Below are positions 10,721-23,911 of a stretch of DNA of 64,000 nucleotides, in pieces. Position numbers and translations under genes: made by a program. The stretch is from Anseranas semipalmata (taxonomy: Eukaryota; Chordata; Aves; Anseriformes; Anseranatidae). The notes below the pieces were generated by a model that did no database searches, was not told the DNA's origin, and saw nothing but the letters and a program-made list of their open reading frames with translations. Location of the stretch: the NCBI GenBank assembly GCA_013399115.1, contig VXAA01003837.1:775452-839451 (forward strand). Direction: 5' to 3'. How positions within the stretch are numbered: the stretch's first letter is position 1; each line of letters begins with the position of its first letter.

Positions 10721-13532
10721 TTCTTTGCATGGAAAGTTTTCCCAAAATAAAGAAAAAGATAGAAATTGCCCCTTTTACCCTGGAGAATAATATCTGGGGG
10801 CTGGACCAGAGCAGAAATGCAGCCCATGAGCTTGTCATCCTGCAAGTGGGTCATCAGATCATCTTATCAGTGTTATACCAGCTATCTGGAAGTGGCAGTT
10901 GTAACTCGGGATGGTATGGAAGGACTTAAAATGTGCATCTTTCAGCCCAAATAATATTGCTAATATTTAAATTCAAAAAGAATCGCTGTTTTTTCTTAGA
11001 AATGTAACATTTCTGACATTTTGTAAATGTTTCAGATGTTATCATCCAACAAATAGTAGAAGTATATATATGTATAGAAATATATAGAGGAACTCTAATT
11101 ATTTAATTATTGTACATGAAGTCATAGTGTACTTCAGGTTAAAAATGTGCTATTTGGGGTGCTGAGAAGTTCAAGCATTGCTTTTTGAAGGCACATATTA
11201 CAAAAGATGACAAGTGTTTATAATGCAATGATCAAACTAATTGACTGAGATGTCAGATTAAAATGAGACTTTTCATGCAAAGCTCAGACTGAGCTTTCCC
11301 CTTAACTGCACACAATGGGCTGAGACAATTTTCTCCAGCCTGGGCAGGCTTTGATCCTGCAAGACACTGGGGTCCTGGGGCATCAGGTGGTACTGGGAGA
11401 ACTGGGGACCTTACTGGACTAAAACCTGCAGGTAATGAGTTGTTTGGATGCCTCTACATGTGGGTGGATACACCAGACTTTTGCAACAATCACAGATCTC
11501 AGGAAAAACAAAAAAATATATATTTCAAAGGTAAACAGAAGGCATTTGCATCCTGGAGTCTGATTTATTATACACACTATATATAGCTGTCATTAAACGA
11601 ACAGGCTAACATGCAACTATTCATCACAGGGTGGGAAATGAAGAGGCTATTCTCTGCTTGCCTGGAATTGTTCATATTTCTGAAAACTAAAAGCTGTGTC
11701 TAGGAGAGGAAAGAATGCCTAAAATTCCGTGATATATTTGATTTATTCCTTTCAAGCACTACTTCTCTATGTTCTCTGTGCCCAAGAGTATTATTCAAAT
11801 CAATTGATCTTAGAAAGTGTTTGTAGCAATTCCCTGTTTCCCCAAAACTCCCTGCTAAAGACCTTAATCTGCCTCCTTTTGTTGTTATTGTCACTAAAAT
11901 AGACTCAAATTGGTCTGTAATTTTTGTTTATCTTTGAAGGTGCGTTTTGATCCAATTCATCTTCACATTTGTAATACCAGCATCTCACTTATGAGTCCGC
12001 ATAAGGTAAGCGGCAACATCCTTCAGATCTCAGCTAAAACAATTCCCAGCTTGCTGTCTGGTTACATGAGAAACAGAAAACAAGTGATGTTGCCTGACTG
12101 AAACAGCTCTCTGGGTGCTGATTCAGGGAGATGACTAGAAATATTCACATTTTTTCTTAGCAACAATTAATTGCTGAAGAAATTCAGGTTTAATTTTAAT
12201 TAATGAATAAATAGAATTGCAAACTATTTGTTGCTATGATGAGAGGTGATTTAATGGACCAGAAGAAATTACTAATACAACCTAAGAATTGCAACTAAAA
12301 ATGGGTGGTTCAACAGAAAACTGCACTTTAGTTAAACTATATCTTTCATGACAAGGCACACTTTCCACCAATATGTAGTTTTCCTCCCCAAAATATGGAA
12401 TGCTTTTGGCTGAAGTTAATTCTTTGGATTTCAGGAGAAAAACATGTTCAAAAGGTGCTGTGAATGCCCCAAGGGCAAGGCAACCCTTTGCCACAAAGCA
12501 GACATGGGATTTGCCATCCCTCAGCAGAGGAGCTGAAGGAGCAGAGCTATCTGACAATAAAGGCACAGGGGTGCCTCTCCTCGCACCTGCTGACACCCGC
12601 TGCTGACCCACACAAAATACCATGGCAAAAATAAAAGCAGCCAAAGCAGCCATAGCCTTAACGCCACTTTCTGCTCTGTTCCCATATTCGATGAACCAGA
12701 GGTAGGTGAGACTCAGGCAGCCCTACTTTCCTTGACTGCTATGCTGGATTTTTGCTCCTCTTTTCTCCTTCCCTTTATAGTCATCAGGGGAGGAGGGAAG
12801 GGCCTCAGCCACCCACTTGGTGTCAGCTCTGCCTGTTCCACCCAAGCCTTCCCAGCATCCCAAGATGTGATTTTCAAGGAGAAATGCCTGCTCAGCTTCT
12901 TCACTTGGTTATTTGAAAGGCCAGGTGGGCTCTTGAAGGTAGCATGGGCTTTTGCTGGCCTCACCGGCTGTGTTTTCCTTTCTTAAATCAAGCAACAGCA
13001 TCCCTATCACATCTCCTGCATGGGGTCACCCTGGCTCGCAGCTGCTTGCAAACCCTGGGTGGCAGAAGCTGGTGGAGCCAGCTCTGTGCCGACAGGTTGC
13101 TTGTCCCTCCCAGGAACTGGCGGAGCTCCTGGTGGAGCAGGCTTGGCCACTGGTGGCTCCGAGGGCAGGTGGCTGAGCTCTGCCTCACCCCTGACTGCTG
13201 GCTCCTGGCCATGGCAGTGGAAAGCAGAGCCCTGTGTGGCCTTGAGATTCGCAGCAGAAGGTAGGACGGATCGCCCAGCCAAAGGGGTGGAGTAAAGCGC
13301 TTTATTTTTCCTTTACTATGGCCACTGCCTTCTTTAAAACAGAGAAAATGACATTTAACGTCTTGGCACATGAGGTGAGAGTGAAATCTTTTAACTTGCT
13401 GGCTCTTGGCAATGCAACTCCTTCGTTTCGCTATGGTTTCACTATGAGACTTAAAGCACAGACCAGAACACCTTAGCCTACACAGGCAAATATATATTTA
13501 TGCAGAGAAAGGTAAGGCACCTCACTTCAACC
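10721..13532. other. No recognisable gene; AT-rich then GC-richer unique sequence
   Basis: About 10721-12330 is AT-rich with short TA-rich runs (near 11063-11090 and 11515-11525, with ATATATAG near 11579). The ATTAATTGC and TTAATTAATG words near 12168-12206 form a weak regulatory candidate. About 12700-13300 is more GC-rich and produces many overlapping frames on both strands (for example 12988-13371 minus, 127 codons), none with a recognisable domain. Confidence 0.55.
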
Positions 13533-13590
13533 NNNNNNNNNNNNNNNNNNNNNNNNNNNNNNNNNNNNNNNNNNNNNNNNNNNNNNNNNN
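13533..13590. other. Assembly gap (58 N)
   Basis: Run of 58 undetermined bases. Two open frames span it only because N was translated as X, so they have no evidential value. A further single N lies at 13760 inside a C-rich run. Confidence 0.99.
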
Positions 13591-15289
13591 ACAGGCCCCA
13601 CAGGCTGGTGAGCAGGAGGGCACGAGACTGCACTGGACTTACTCATAATCCAAAACCCAGTCAAGGTGTTCTGTTCTGTTCTTGTGTGGGAGGAGAAAGT
13701 CGGGATGCTTTTTTTTTTTGACAAAAATGACACTGTTATGAGCAGGTTTCCCCCTCCCTNCCCCCCCAAATACAAAATAACCTGCAGGCCAATTAATGCT
13801 GGATGTATACCAGGTAATCACATTTAATAAACAGAGCTTGTAGGTTTTAAAAAATACCGCCTTGACTGTGACCTTTTCTTAATTTTGTTAGAAGTAATCT
13901 GAAATTCTGGTCTTTCTATTTACATTTGCAGTTTAATTAGAACCAGTCACTTACTACAGCCTACCTGCTTGTAGGCATGCCTGGCAATGCACACACTTGT
14001 GGTGCTTTTGCACAATTCCTCTTTTTTTCCCAGAGCTGCTGTACAGAACTTCTTTCACACATGCAGATTAATGACGGCAGAGTCAGTGTGCATGTGCATG
14101 AATAGTATGCCCTGGTACCAAATCAGGAACACAGAGAGAAATTTTAAACTGCTTTGGGACAGTAGCATGTAGCTTTTTTTCATTTTAAGTTCTGCTTTGC
14201 TCTTCTTCCACAGCCATCATTCCATGAGAAAAGGTGCCATGGAAAGCTCTCAACTCACTATACAAAGAGGAGTGATCCCCTCTGAGCCCTCTTTTTAAGT
14301 ATTTGAATGTAGACAAAGCAGAAAAGACCTGACAAAGCAGTGCGAACAATAAGCTGTATTTTCCAGAAATGATGGTGAAAACCAGGAACATTTAAGCTGG
14401 GGTAAGGAGTTGGGGCAGAGGAAAGGGGGTTGTGGAAAGGTGCTAGAGAGAGGTTCTTGTCTGGAATCTTTAAGTAGTGGGAAAAAGAGGTGGAGAATTA
14501 AATATCGGCTCCTGAGATGATGGGTCCAGTCGTCAGTGACACCAAGGAACTGAATGGCAGTCTACTAGACTTCCATCCATGTTTTCCACATTAGAGGAAA
14601 ACATTTGTCATGTGGAAAACTTTTAAGTGAAAATTTAGGATACCTTTGATTCAACAGTTCAATGAGCTCTTTGTAGAGCACCCAGTAAGACCAATTCTCT
14701 GAAAATTGCCTAAATATCCTGCTTGCTTTCCCACTTTCTTCACTAACAGTAGAGTTCCAAGTTATGGTGCTTTTGGTGGCAAAAGTAGCTTAAGAAATCT
14801 CACCTTCTGCTCATTCCTCTCCTTGTCTCTCAAATTGCCTCCCCTTTCATCTGCCCAGGTTAAAAATAGCTTGCTCCCACCCACAGAAAACACAAGGCAG
14901 AGTTTGGCAAGACTTGCTGAAGGGGCAGAACTTCAGGACCCGGCTCCTCTACCAGAGGCAGCATGGCACAGACCTGCAGGCTCCTCACCTCGTCCTAATG
15001 CCAGACTTCTCAAATCACCCCAAACGCACCTGAGATGCCTTTGATGTTTGCCTGCTGCTGACTGCCTGCAGCATTACCCTTGCTTTGGATTTAAGAGCCA
15101 AGGGAGCACGCAGAGCCAAGTTCAGGAGCTGGTGGTTTCATTTGCATATCAGAGGCCAAAATAAGCAAATAAAAACTGCCACACAAAATGAACCAGAATT
15201 GGAATTGGCTAAACACTTTCCTGCAAAATGGATTTTAGAAGTGACTCTTGAACTCTTCAGTGGAAAGACAGATTCATTTTCAATGGAGT
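13591..15289. other. No recognisable feature
   Basis: Unique sequence with short open frames. It includes a T-rich run near 13711-13720 and a C-rich run interrupted by an N at 13760. No repeat family or gene is recognised. Confidence 0.58.
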
Positions 15290-15490
15290 TTGATCTTGCT
15301 CTTCAGCTTCATTTGTAAGACCAATTACAGAGCATTTTGTACAACAATTACAGGCATTAAAACCGCTCTGTTCCGTTTGATGAATTTTAATAGTAATTGA
15401 ACAGAAGAACCCATCAACTGAAAGATTGTCCAATCAAGTGTGCCCACACATTGAACTGTAATTTCCACTCCACAAATGTGTAATGCCATT
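15290..15490. promoter_or_regulatory. Candidate conserved non-coding element
   Basis: Compact AT-rich block with repeated CAATTA-type words: ACCAATTACAG near 15321, ACAACAATTACAGG near 15341 and AATAGTAATTG near 15389. CCAATCAAG follows near 15431. CpG is retained (AACCGCTCTGTTCCG near 15361). The recurring CAATTACAG word 20-odd bp apart suggests clustered homeodomain sites. No coding potential is seen. Function is inferred. Confidence 0.32.
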
Positions 15491-17830
15491 TGAAACTACC
15501 AAAATGTCCTCTCCCCACCAATAACCAAGCAGATTCTCAAGGATTTGTTCCAAAACAACTTTATTCCTTGAGGCTTTAAGTACACAGAAAACACATTGAC
15601 CATGTTCCTCCAGTAATTCCTGTGTACAGCTCCCCCCTGCAAAGCTCCCTGGAGCTCATTCTTGGACAGGACATTTGTAGAGTCCTGGTGACCACAAGCA
15701 TTTGCTGGGGGAAACACTACAAACCTAGCACCTTTTGATCCTCCTTGTGAAGAAAGGCTTTGTTGGAGGAGTCCCTCCAAGGAACTGTATAAAAGATTGT
15801 AAGAGCTGGGTGGCTTCTTTGTGTTACTGTAGAAAATGGAGTCCATCACCTGGACTCTGGATTTGGTATTTGCATTTGGGTTTGGTTCAGCTTCTTCTCT
15901 TGCAAAGAAACAATGTGCAGAATGGTGGGTTGAAGAAATACAGGCCTAAAACAGATTATTTGGTTATGAAGATAAGCCTGTCATAGCTGCAGAAGAATAG
16001 ATGGGCCAAAAGAGTCCAGATGTATCCCTTCCACATGGTCTCCACAGGCCACAAGCCCTAAAGAGCCTATGATTTGTGTTACAAGTCCAAAAGCCACAAA
16101 CACAATTCAGTATGGCAAAGCAGAGATCAAAGAGTCACCAGTGCCCTGGGTTCCTGAAGAATGCTAATGCATTTCTTAATCTTTGTGCATGAATGGTTTT
16201 TTCTTTTTGTTATTTTTTCCTTCTAAACTTGCTCTTTCTGGTTGGTGTTGGCCTATGTGGTACTGAAAATTCCTTGAGGGAAGTTACTGTATTCTTCATT
16301 GGATTTGCTGGAAAATAGAAGAACAAAAGAACTATTTTGATGAACTTGCTCTCAATGTGATTTCCAAGTTAGCTTGGGAAATAAAAAGAGATTTCTATAG
16401 TTTAGATCAGTGGGAGATGAACGTCCAACTGTCAGAGCATTCCTTTGAAGTGGGTTTCCCCTTGCCAGTGGTCACTACAAGTTTAAGTTCAATTTAAAGA
16501 CCAAAGATGAAATCTTGGACTTACTGAAGTCAACAACAGTTTTGTCACTGACAACTCAGAGGCCAGGATTTCACCCAAGATGTTTGTACAGGCACTAACT
16601 TTAGCGTCTATTGAGAGCTGCATGAAATATTTATGTTTAAGAATGAAACTGTAGTGTTTTCTTGTAGCTCATTCTCAACACAGAAATGACCCTGTCTCAC
16701 CAGAAAATCACCACTCTTCTCTGTAAAGAGCATAGTCTCTGTTGAGAGATACCTTATTGCAGTGTGAGCAAATTATGAGCTACAATGTGTGATTTAAAAA
16801 TAATTACCATAGATTTTCTTTGTGGAATACATATAATTTTTTCCTTTTTTTTTNACAGGGAAAAAAAGAACAGCGGAGATTTTCCTAAAAATTTGAAGTT
16901 CTAGCTCCTCCCCAGCTAAAATTTCAATCCAGAGTTCTGTATGTTTAAAAATATTTGTGTATCCCTGCCTTTGAAAGCTGAGCAATACAGCTTCTAGTGA
17001 GGATATTGAAGGTTACATATTTCTGTACATGAACAAAATATGCCTGCCAGAGCTCATTTAGGTTAACAGACATACCAGCTTAGGGCAAACAAAAAGCACT
17101 TTTTGCAATGAGAATCACGAAAGAAACAGCATAGATATTTTGAAATGTCAGTGTGACATCCTTGGTGCCCTGGCACCTCTGTGGGCTGGCACAGTCACAA
17201 GGGCCTGGCTCCCACTGTGCTGAGCAAGTGCAGAATTTTTCCCATGGTGAAGGTAGAAGCTGAAAGTATCATGGAGCCTATGCCAAAGGTCTTCTTTCCT
17301 CCAGCCCTGAGAGCAAGGAACACCTTGGAAAAGCTCTTGGGAGAAACAAGCCTCAAAAGTCTCTTTCAACACACCCAAACCTGCAAAATGCAGACATGAA
17401 AGGTCTTGACTGAATCTTTTCTGTTCCCTTCTCTTCTCTATCTTGTAAACAGCACGAAACACGTCTAAAAATTCCACCTCAAAGGGGACTTGTGCAAGTT
17501 AATTAGCTACGGGTGCAAGTTCTATGTAAAAAGCTAAGCACTACTGAAAGACCTGCAGAGGACCTCAGTCCAGTAACAAACCTATCCAAGCTTCTTGAAT
17601 GTAGACAAACACAAATCTGGCATAAATGCATTTATTTCCAGACTGCTGAGGCTTCTTCCCAATACCCTTTCCTCCCGGACAGAGAAAAGATCAAAACAGC
17701 TGAGATCTGGGGAGGGGAGAAAGGTGGCAGGGGTAAGGGACAGAGAAGGGGAGGTACTTGTGTGGATTTGTTTTGAAAGAAAGAATGCAATTAAAAGGCC
17801 AGAGAAATTTCTTCCCTCTATTCTCTTGGT
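15491..17830. other. No recognisable feature
   Basis: Mostly AT-rich unique sequence. Short open frames on both strands (15496-15849 minus, 117 codons; 17148-17477 minus, 109 codons) lack known domains. A single N sits at 16854 at the end of a T run. A purine-rich GGGGA/GGA stretch lies at about 17709-17755. Confidence 0.58.
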
Positions 17831-18230
17831 CCCCTCCCCTCTTCAAATATCTACTCTTATTTGTTTAATTTTGTGCATTTTAACATTTCAGTCACCGGCT
17901 GCTACATTGTTTTTTTTTCACCCTTTACACACCATCACATACTGCCGGCCTTTTTCTGACCACAGTCTATGTCGTAATAATAATAATAAAAAACTGAGAG
18001 TGATTTTAATTTGTGTAATGTTTTTGTTAAAAAAATAAAAACTCAACAGCCTAATTAGGAAACCCGTTAAATGGCTGCAATTCAAATATAATTCTATTAA
18101 ATTCTCCCTGTAAAGTTAATGTTACAGACTTTTTAACAGATGTTTTAATTAGACATTGTTATTAAAGAGAATACTGTAGAAATTAAAAGCAGGCCCTAAA
18201 TGTGTTAACAAAGACACTTTTCTTGCATGG
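17831..18230. promoter_or_regulatory. Candidate conserved non-coding element with homeodomain- and SOX-type words
   Basis: AT-rich unique block with TTTAATTAG at 18144-18152 immediately followed by CATTGTT (SOX-type) at 18154-18160. TTAATTTGTG words occur near 18007, and ATTCTATTAAATTC near 18091. A short TAA tract lies at about 17976-17990. Adjacent homeodomain- and SOX-type words are a common enhancer arrangement in neural and other developmental loci. No gene is recognised, and conservation was not measured. Confidence 0.37.
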
Positions 18231-20390
18231 CGTCGATGGTGGCAGAAACCTTAGCAAAGAGATTTTGGCAGCAGGTCATGAAAAAAAAAAAAAGAAATGC
18301 ATTAAAGGAAACGAAACGCACTAAGAGATATGCATTGCTCAGCTACTATGTGATGGGGGCTCATTTCACATCCAGCACCACCTCAGGCCATTGACTGAGT
18401 TGGAAAGGAGGTGGGTAAGATGCTTCAGCACAGTGCTAATATTACCCACTCAGGCACCAATTCGTCAGAGGGATTCGGTTGCGACACTTGCAGCTGCAAG
18501 AACTTCAAAGGAAGCATCAGCGTTACCAGTTTTTGAGGTTTCATCTGCTGCCTCCGTGTTTTGGGTCATTTTCTAACTCTCGTTCCTGGAATCAAGCAAC
18601 AACTTAGGGACTGCATTTTTTTGCGAGACGGGCTTGCTCTGAGCCCTTCCCACTGCAGGGGCTGGCTGGGAAACACACATGCTGCAGGCTTGGAAATGAG
18701 TGCAAACAAACAAAAAAAAAGCAGGATTGTATATTTGGGAAGGAATGTGTAAGCAAACCACATGATATTCTGGGCCCTGAACAGACATTTTCTGAGATTG
18801 GTAACACTGCGACCAAAATGCAGGTTAAAAGGGTGACAAAGTGGTCAGGCTTCACACCAAAGCGTGTTCTTGGGGCTGTGGGGTGTGCACACCTGGCACT
18901 GCTCCACTTCTGCTGCTCCAGGCTGCCAAAAAGCCTGCCCACATCTGCTGTAGTCACCAAGAGCAGCCCACTGCTAATCGCTGCATGGCTGCTGCAAAGC
19001 GGCGTCATTTTGAGGGACTGCTGCCTTCATCTGGCCATCAAGCGTCCATGGGTGCGACTGTGTGCTGATGGGGGCTCTTGCAGAGGTTGTGATTCAAAGC
19101 AGAAATCAGTAGACATGGTATCAGCAAGGGAGAATAGAGGAAATGTAGGTAGTTGGGTGCCCTATGTTGGATGCTTAGACATTAGTCTAAAGGCAATTGG
19201 TTTCAAACACCAATTTGATGTAACATCATCAAGGGGGTTTGGTGACATCATAAACCAGAAAGACAGCGTTTTACTATGATGTCACCACTACCCCAAGGTG
19301 GCTCTATGGGGTTTTTAGTAGAAGAAATTTCTTATTCACTGAAGAGATGGATATGACATTTTAACGGCTTTTTTTTCCCCCAGCCCCTTCCTCTTTTTTC
19401 TGATAGATGACGCTGTCGTTGCATTTATGCGTTAGAAAATGGTAGCTGTTCTTATCAGCAATGGATGTGCTCTTTGAAGCACATGGTATACGTGGAAGGG
19501 AAAGTTGCTGAAGTGTTGCGAGGTTGGCCAAGAAGAAAAACACCAGAGGAGAGATCTCTGAGGACTGCAGGACAGGTTCATGCTGATCTGTTAATTAGCA
19601 TTAAACAATGGGGTAGGGATGCAGAAAGGTAGACAAGATGGCAAAGCTGCATGAGATAGGATAAACAATTCAAACAGATCTAAACCCTCTGATTTCTGCT
19701 CTCTGTGAGAGGAACAACTTCCTCCTACAACACTGGGAGAAAATTTGATAATCATAGCTCTGAGTATTTTATCCCTGTCATTGAAACCTCTGTTATTGCC
19801 CACTCTGGGAAGAAGGATACTAGCCTAGAGAGACAAGACGCCTGGAAAATCATGTTAAAGTGATTTTATCGTTGATATTAGCTAAAAGTGTCAACTCTTG
19901 TTCCTTCCTCTATCCATAGACTTCATTCTTTCAGCCACCTCTACCTATCTGCAGACTGCAGACAGGCCAGACCCAGAGCGGGGCTCCCTCAGAGCTTGGA
20001 GGTGTTTGAACGTGACTGGTGACACCTGCCAGTGACTGCCACAGGCATCTCTGCCCACATCTGCACAATTGTTCTTTTTTTGTAAACTCTCACTTTCATA
20101 CATTTTCAAGGCTTATTTACACTTTATTTTTCTTTGTTACCTTTTCCCTTTAGAGGCCTTTAGTTTAAAAGCAACATGCTAACCAAATTAATGCAAGTAT
20201 TCTAATTTTTATGACCATCAGAGTCAAGCAAACTGGAAAAAGATTCCTGCGCAGCCTTGAGGGTAAAAGAGAGAGGGGCAAAAACTCTCTAACAGAGACA
20301 ACTGGCTAATTAGCAGATGTGAAACCAATGTAAAAAAACAGAACCTAGAAAACAAATGAAAACCTCTATAGCAATTACTTCCAAAAAGGT
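18231..20390. other. No recognisable gene
   Basis: Unique sequence. The plus-strand frame 18818-19279 (153 codons) and the opposing 18604-19008 frame (134 codons) overlap each other and resemble no known family. A-rich tracts occur near 18281-18293 and 18709-18720. A T-rich run followed by CCCCCAG near 19370-19383 is acceptor-like but has no convincing exon after it. Confidence 0.55.
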
Positions 20391-20900
20391 AACATTTTCC
20401 CAATTAAAACCATTCTGAGAACTTCAGGTAATTATGTAGGTATTCTTCTGTCTCTCTTTCCCTTTCTTTCTCTCTCTCTTTTATTAAAGCCCATCAGGGC
20501 TCATGACGTGTGGGAAAGTGCTAACATTTGCAAATTGCTGTTTATGATAAATGAATTGTGGAAACTCGGCCCCTTGGTTGGGGCCCGACTAGATTGCAAA
20601 GCACCAGCATCTCCGGCTGCTGCAGCCCTGACCCTGACTTTACACCCATTGATCACAACCGGTGCATAGCCATGACCACCAAATGCATACATTGTAGCTG
20701 GGGGACTTGCTTTTCCCATAGTATTTCATCATCGTTCCACATCGCGAGCGCCATAGTAACCTTTGGCATGCCGTCCTATAAGACTAATACCTGCAGGAGA
20801 TTTCCTCTTGCCCCAGTAATCACTGCTTCAGCTGCTCCATCTTTAAAAACCCTTAGTCATTAACCCAGCTTTGGTTTTCAAAAAATACCCATTGATTTCA
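20391..20900. promoter_or_regulatory. Candidate conserved non-coding element with CRE-type word and CpG-bearing core
   Basis: A unique block whose centre keeps many CpGs despite moderate GC, including ATCGCGAGCGCC at 20741-20752, ACCGGTG near 20659 and GCCGTCC near 20770. It holds a TGACGTG (CRE/E-box-type) word at 20514-20520 and a TTTATTAAAG word near 20480, and is preceded by a CT-rich tract (about 20449-20480). Short frames exist on both strands (20558-20863 plus, 101 codons; 20501-20719 minus, 72 codons), so a spliced or small coding exon cannot be excluded. Regulatory DNA is my preferred reading. Confidence 0.37.
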
Positions 20901-22837
20901 ATAGCGCCTGGAGGGGAAGGAAGGGCTGCTCATGTTGGAAAAGCAAGCCCTAAATAATTCTCACATCCTTCCAGCTATAACTTTCTATGGATTCCCCTAA
21001 CACTTCCATTTGAGGCAGAAATTTTCAGCATCTTTTCCAGATGTCAGTCCCAGTGGTCCTCAAGGTTGTAGCAGGAAAGAGAAAAGTACATTTAAGGATA
21101 CCGTGGAGTGACACGCAGCGTGTGCTCCCACCGTTGCTCTTCATTATCATTAAATGCTCAGATTGCTGGAGTGCTTACAGCAGCTCAAAGCAAAGCCATG
21201 GGCGGGATTGCACAAATCTATACAAGCCAGCCTCTGCCCCATGTGTGAGAGGCATCATGCAGGTGAGACGTGCAAAGGCAGCCAGGGAAGTGGGACACAC
21301 GTCGCAGCCTGGGCAGGAGGGCAGGAGGTGCTGGTGGCTACCTGGCCGGAGCCGGTGGTGGGACATTATATCCATGCAGCATTGCAGGGTGTTTTGTGGT
21401 GGCTTTAGGGACTATTTATGGTTTCAAGGAAAACATAACCGAAAGGAACGCAGACCTCGGCAGCTGCACGTCAGCTGAGATTCCTGCACAGGGAAATTTT
21501 TTCCATTCACACTTTGGACTCTGTGGCCAGGTCCTGATCCCGCTTTAATGAAAACAATGTCTGAAAGTCAAGTGCATTTTTCTGTCTGGCACATGGATGT
21601 GCTATTTTATGTGCAAAGTCTGACAGATAATGCTGAGCATATGTAAGAAAGTGTACATGTGTGTGCGTCAGCTCATACACATGCCCACAGGGAAGGGAGA
21701 AGCCCTCAAACTTAGCATCGGATGTGAAATCCACCATCCATGAACGAGTCTGGGTAAGAGATGCTAGCGTCCCAAAGAGACACAGAATAATGAAGTTATG
21801 GAGAGCTGGGAAATATTGGTATTACTTTATTATAGTGTATTGAAGAGAGCTTGTGAGCTAGTGCTCTAAGGGTTGTATTCAATAAAAAATAATACCTCTG
21901 GTTTCCACACAAGGCCACTGAAGTACCAAAAAATCAATTTTAGTCATTGAATTGGGCCCTAAGGTGCAGCAAAATGGGTAAGATTCACAACAGTGCAGGA
22001 AGGAAAAGATGTACAGTCTCTGGCCAAGGAACATTTCCCTGTTTCACTTCTGGTTTTGACCCACACAACAGCAGGATGGATGAAACAACCTGCTGCTGCC
22101 CCAGACATTGCCCACTGACCCCCCAGCCTCATGGGGAAAGCCTTCTGCCTTCTCCCCTGTGCTAAAACTCCCTCAAAATAGATGGATTTGGTGCAAAACC
22201 CACAGTGTGTGTGTGATGGGCAAGCAGTGATGCTGCAGCTGTGCTTCAGGAGGCTCTGAAGGCAGCACTTGGTGCCCTCGTGCTGACCCAGTGCTTTGGC
22301 TGAAATCAGCTACTTTTAGCTCAATTTGGGGAGGTCTTTACCAAAACACAAATGGAGGTGAGTCGGATGCCTCTGCAGAGACTGTCCCAGCACACATCAG
22401 ATGTGAATAATGTGAGGGGGGTGGAAATTGGTTTTGAAATCAGATTTGAACAGAAAGGTGAAAAGTATCTGAAGAGAGAAATGCTGGAAAATTCCTGCCG
22501 GAATTGGTTGGCATTTTCCAGGAGCTCAGTCATGAATTCAGTGTCTGTGTCAGTTCTCTCTTGTCTTTATTAGTGCTCTGAAGCACAGGGTCTGAAGCAA
22601 AAGTTATTGAATTTTCACTAAACCCTTCCTACATGCAAAAGCTTTTTCTGCTTTAATGTTCAAAAAAGTCCAAGTCACAACCACCACCTCTAGCATGTGC
22701 CCATATCTTTTCTCATTATAGGCTGAGGTCCAAAACCAATACGAATTAAATAAATATCCCACTGAGAGCTGTACTTTTGAAAACAGCCTTATTGCAGTGC
22801 AGATGTGCGCTATCTAAAATGGGCTTAAACATTTTAT
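20901..22837. other. No recognisable feature
   Basis: Unique sequence. The frame 21041-21478 plus (145 codons) is overlapped by others and is not protein-like. No recognisable repeat. Confidence 0.58.
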
Positions 22838-22862
22838 TTATATATATATATATATATATATA
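22838..22862. repeat. (TA)n microsatellite
   Basis: About 25 bp of alternating TA, flanked on the right by A-rich AAATAAAATAAAAT sequence. Simple repeat. Confidence 0.95.
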
Positions 22863-23079
22863 AATTAAGAAAATAAAATAAAATCTAAATATTATCCTGG
22901 AAGGAAGTGTTTGCACTGGTGGATGTTTGATTTTCATTTTTCTCCCAGCATGCTCTGTCCTTTCATCCTATAATGGTTCTTCTCTATTAATCCTTCTCAA
23001 AACCCACAGGTAGAGATGCTTATTGATAGAAGGCCAACGTGTATCTCAGTTTACAAAGGCATATTAAAGGATACAAGTA

Positions 23080-23440
23080 ACATATTTCTCTTGATGTCTT
23101 CTTATTAATGCAATTCCACTCAGAACATTTTGGCATAAGAGGCATTGCCAGATGGAAGATAAAACTTCACTTTTATGGGTATTTTAAGGAAGAAAACATT
23201 TGGTTTGCATCAGTTCTAAATGAATAATATTTATTGCCCTAATGATTTGTATTTTAAAAGCAGGATAACAAAAAGCACTGTCAATTACTTAGTATTTTAA
23301 CAAGGTTTAAAAAAAAAGGTCTGATAACATCAAGTCATTTTAAATGATCAAGTGCTATTAAAGCTAAACTGTAATAACCCAAAGCGATGGGTTGTTTACA
23401 TAATAAAAATAAATAAACACTGACCACAGCTTGGCTGTAT
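23080..23440. promoter_or_regulatory. Candidate conserved non-coding element
   Basis: Dense AT-rich unique sequence with words such as CTTATTAATGCAATTCC (near 23101), CCCTAATGATTTG (near 23238), TGTCAATTACTTAG (near 23279) and AATAAATAAACAC (near 23409). CpG retention is low, so the case rests on clustered homeodomain- and forkhead-type words. Bases 22863-23079 to the left carry nothing recognisable. Function is inferred. Confidence 0.32.
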
Positions 23441-23798
23441 TTAAGGATTCTGTCATTTGTTACCACAAATCGCAGCTCACAGCATGCTTTGGGGAACCCA
23501 GTGTGTTACAATTACAAACACATCAAACGGGCGCGTTCAGGGCTTGGCGCACATTATGGTGTGGGGATGGGGAGTTTCAGGGCTGCTCCTGGGTGGGTTT
23601 GGGGAGAAGTGGGGTAAATTCTGCACGTCTTATTTTCCCAGGACATCAGCAGGTCTCCTGAGGTCTCCTGTGCTTACAAAGGATAATCCTCCTCTGCACT
23701 TTACCCATCAATAATTTGATTATATTTATCTCTCTCCTTTACTGAAGATAGCAAAATTCCATATCTTTTTCTTAATTTGCATGTTTACCTCCTGCTGC

Positions 23799-23801
<3 letters not shown>
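23441..23801. other. Unique sequence with an exact 10-bp tandem duplication
   Basis: No gene is recognised. AGGTCTCCTG occurs twice back to back at 23651-23670. The rest is unremarkable. Confidence 0.6.

Positions 23802-23843
<42 letters not shown>
23802..23843. repeat. (TA)n microsatellite next to an assembly gap
   Basis: About 42 bp of uninterrupted alternating TA. It ends 18 bp before a 22-N gap, so the local assembly probably failed on it and the true repeat length is uncertain. Confidence 0.96.
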
Positions 23844-23846
<3 letters not shown>

Positions 23847-23861
23847 ATGCTCGTTTGCGTT

Positions 23862-23883
23862 NNNNNNNNNNNNNNNNNNNNNN
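23862..23883. other. Assembly gap (22 N)
   Basis: Run of 22 undetermined bases just right of the (TA)n tract. It is probably caused by that repeat. Confidence 0.99.
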
Positions 23884-23911
23884 TAATGCCATTATGCCAT
23901 TACAGGCATTA

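Noticed and set aside
13500..13775. Open frames crossing the 58-N gap
   Set aside because: They exist only because N was translated as X.
18604..19279. Opposed frames of 153 and 134 codons
   Set aside because: Mutually overlapping on opposite strands with no known family resemblance.
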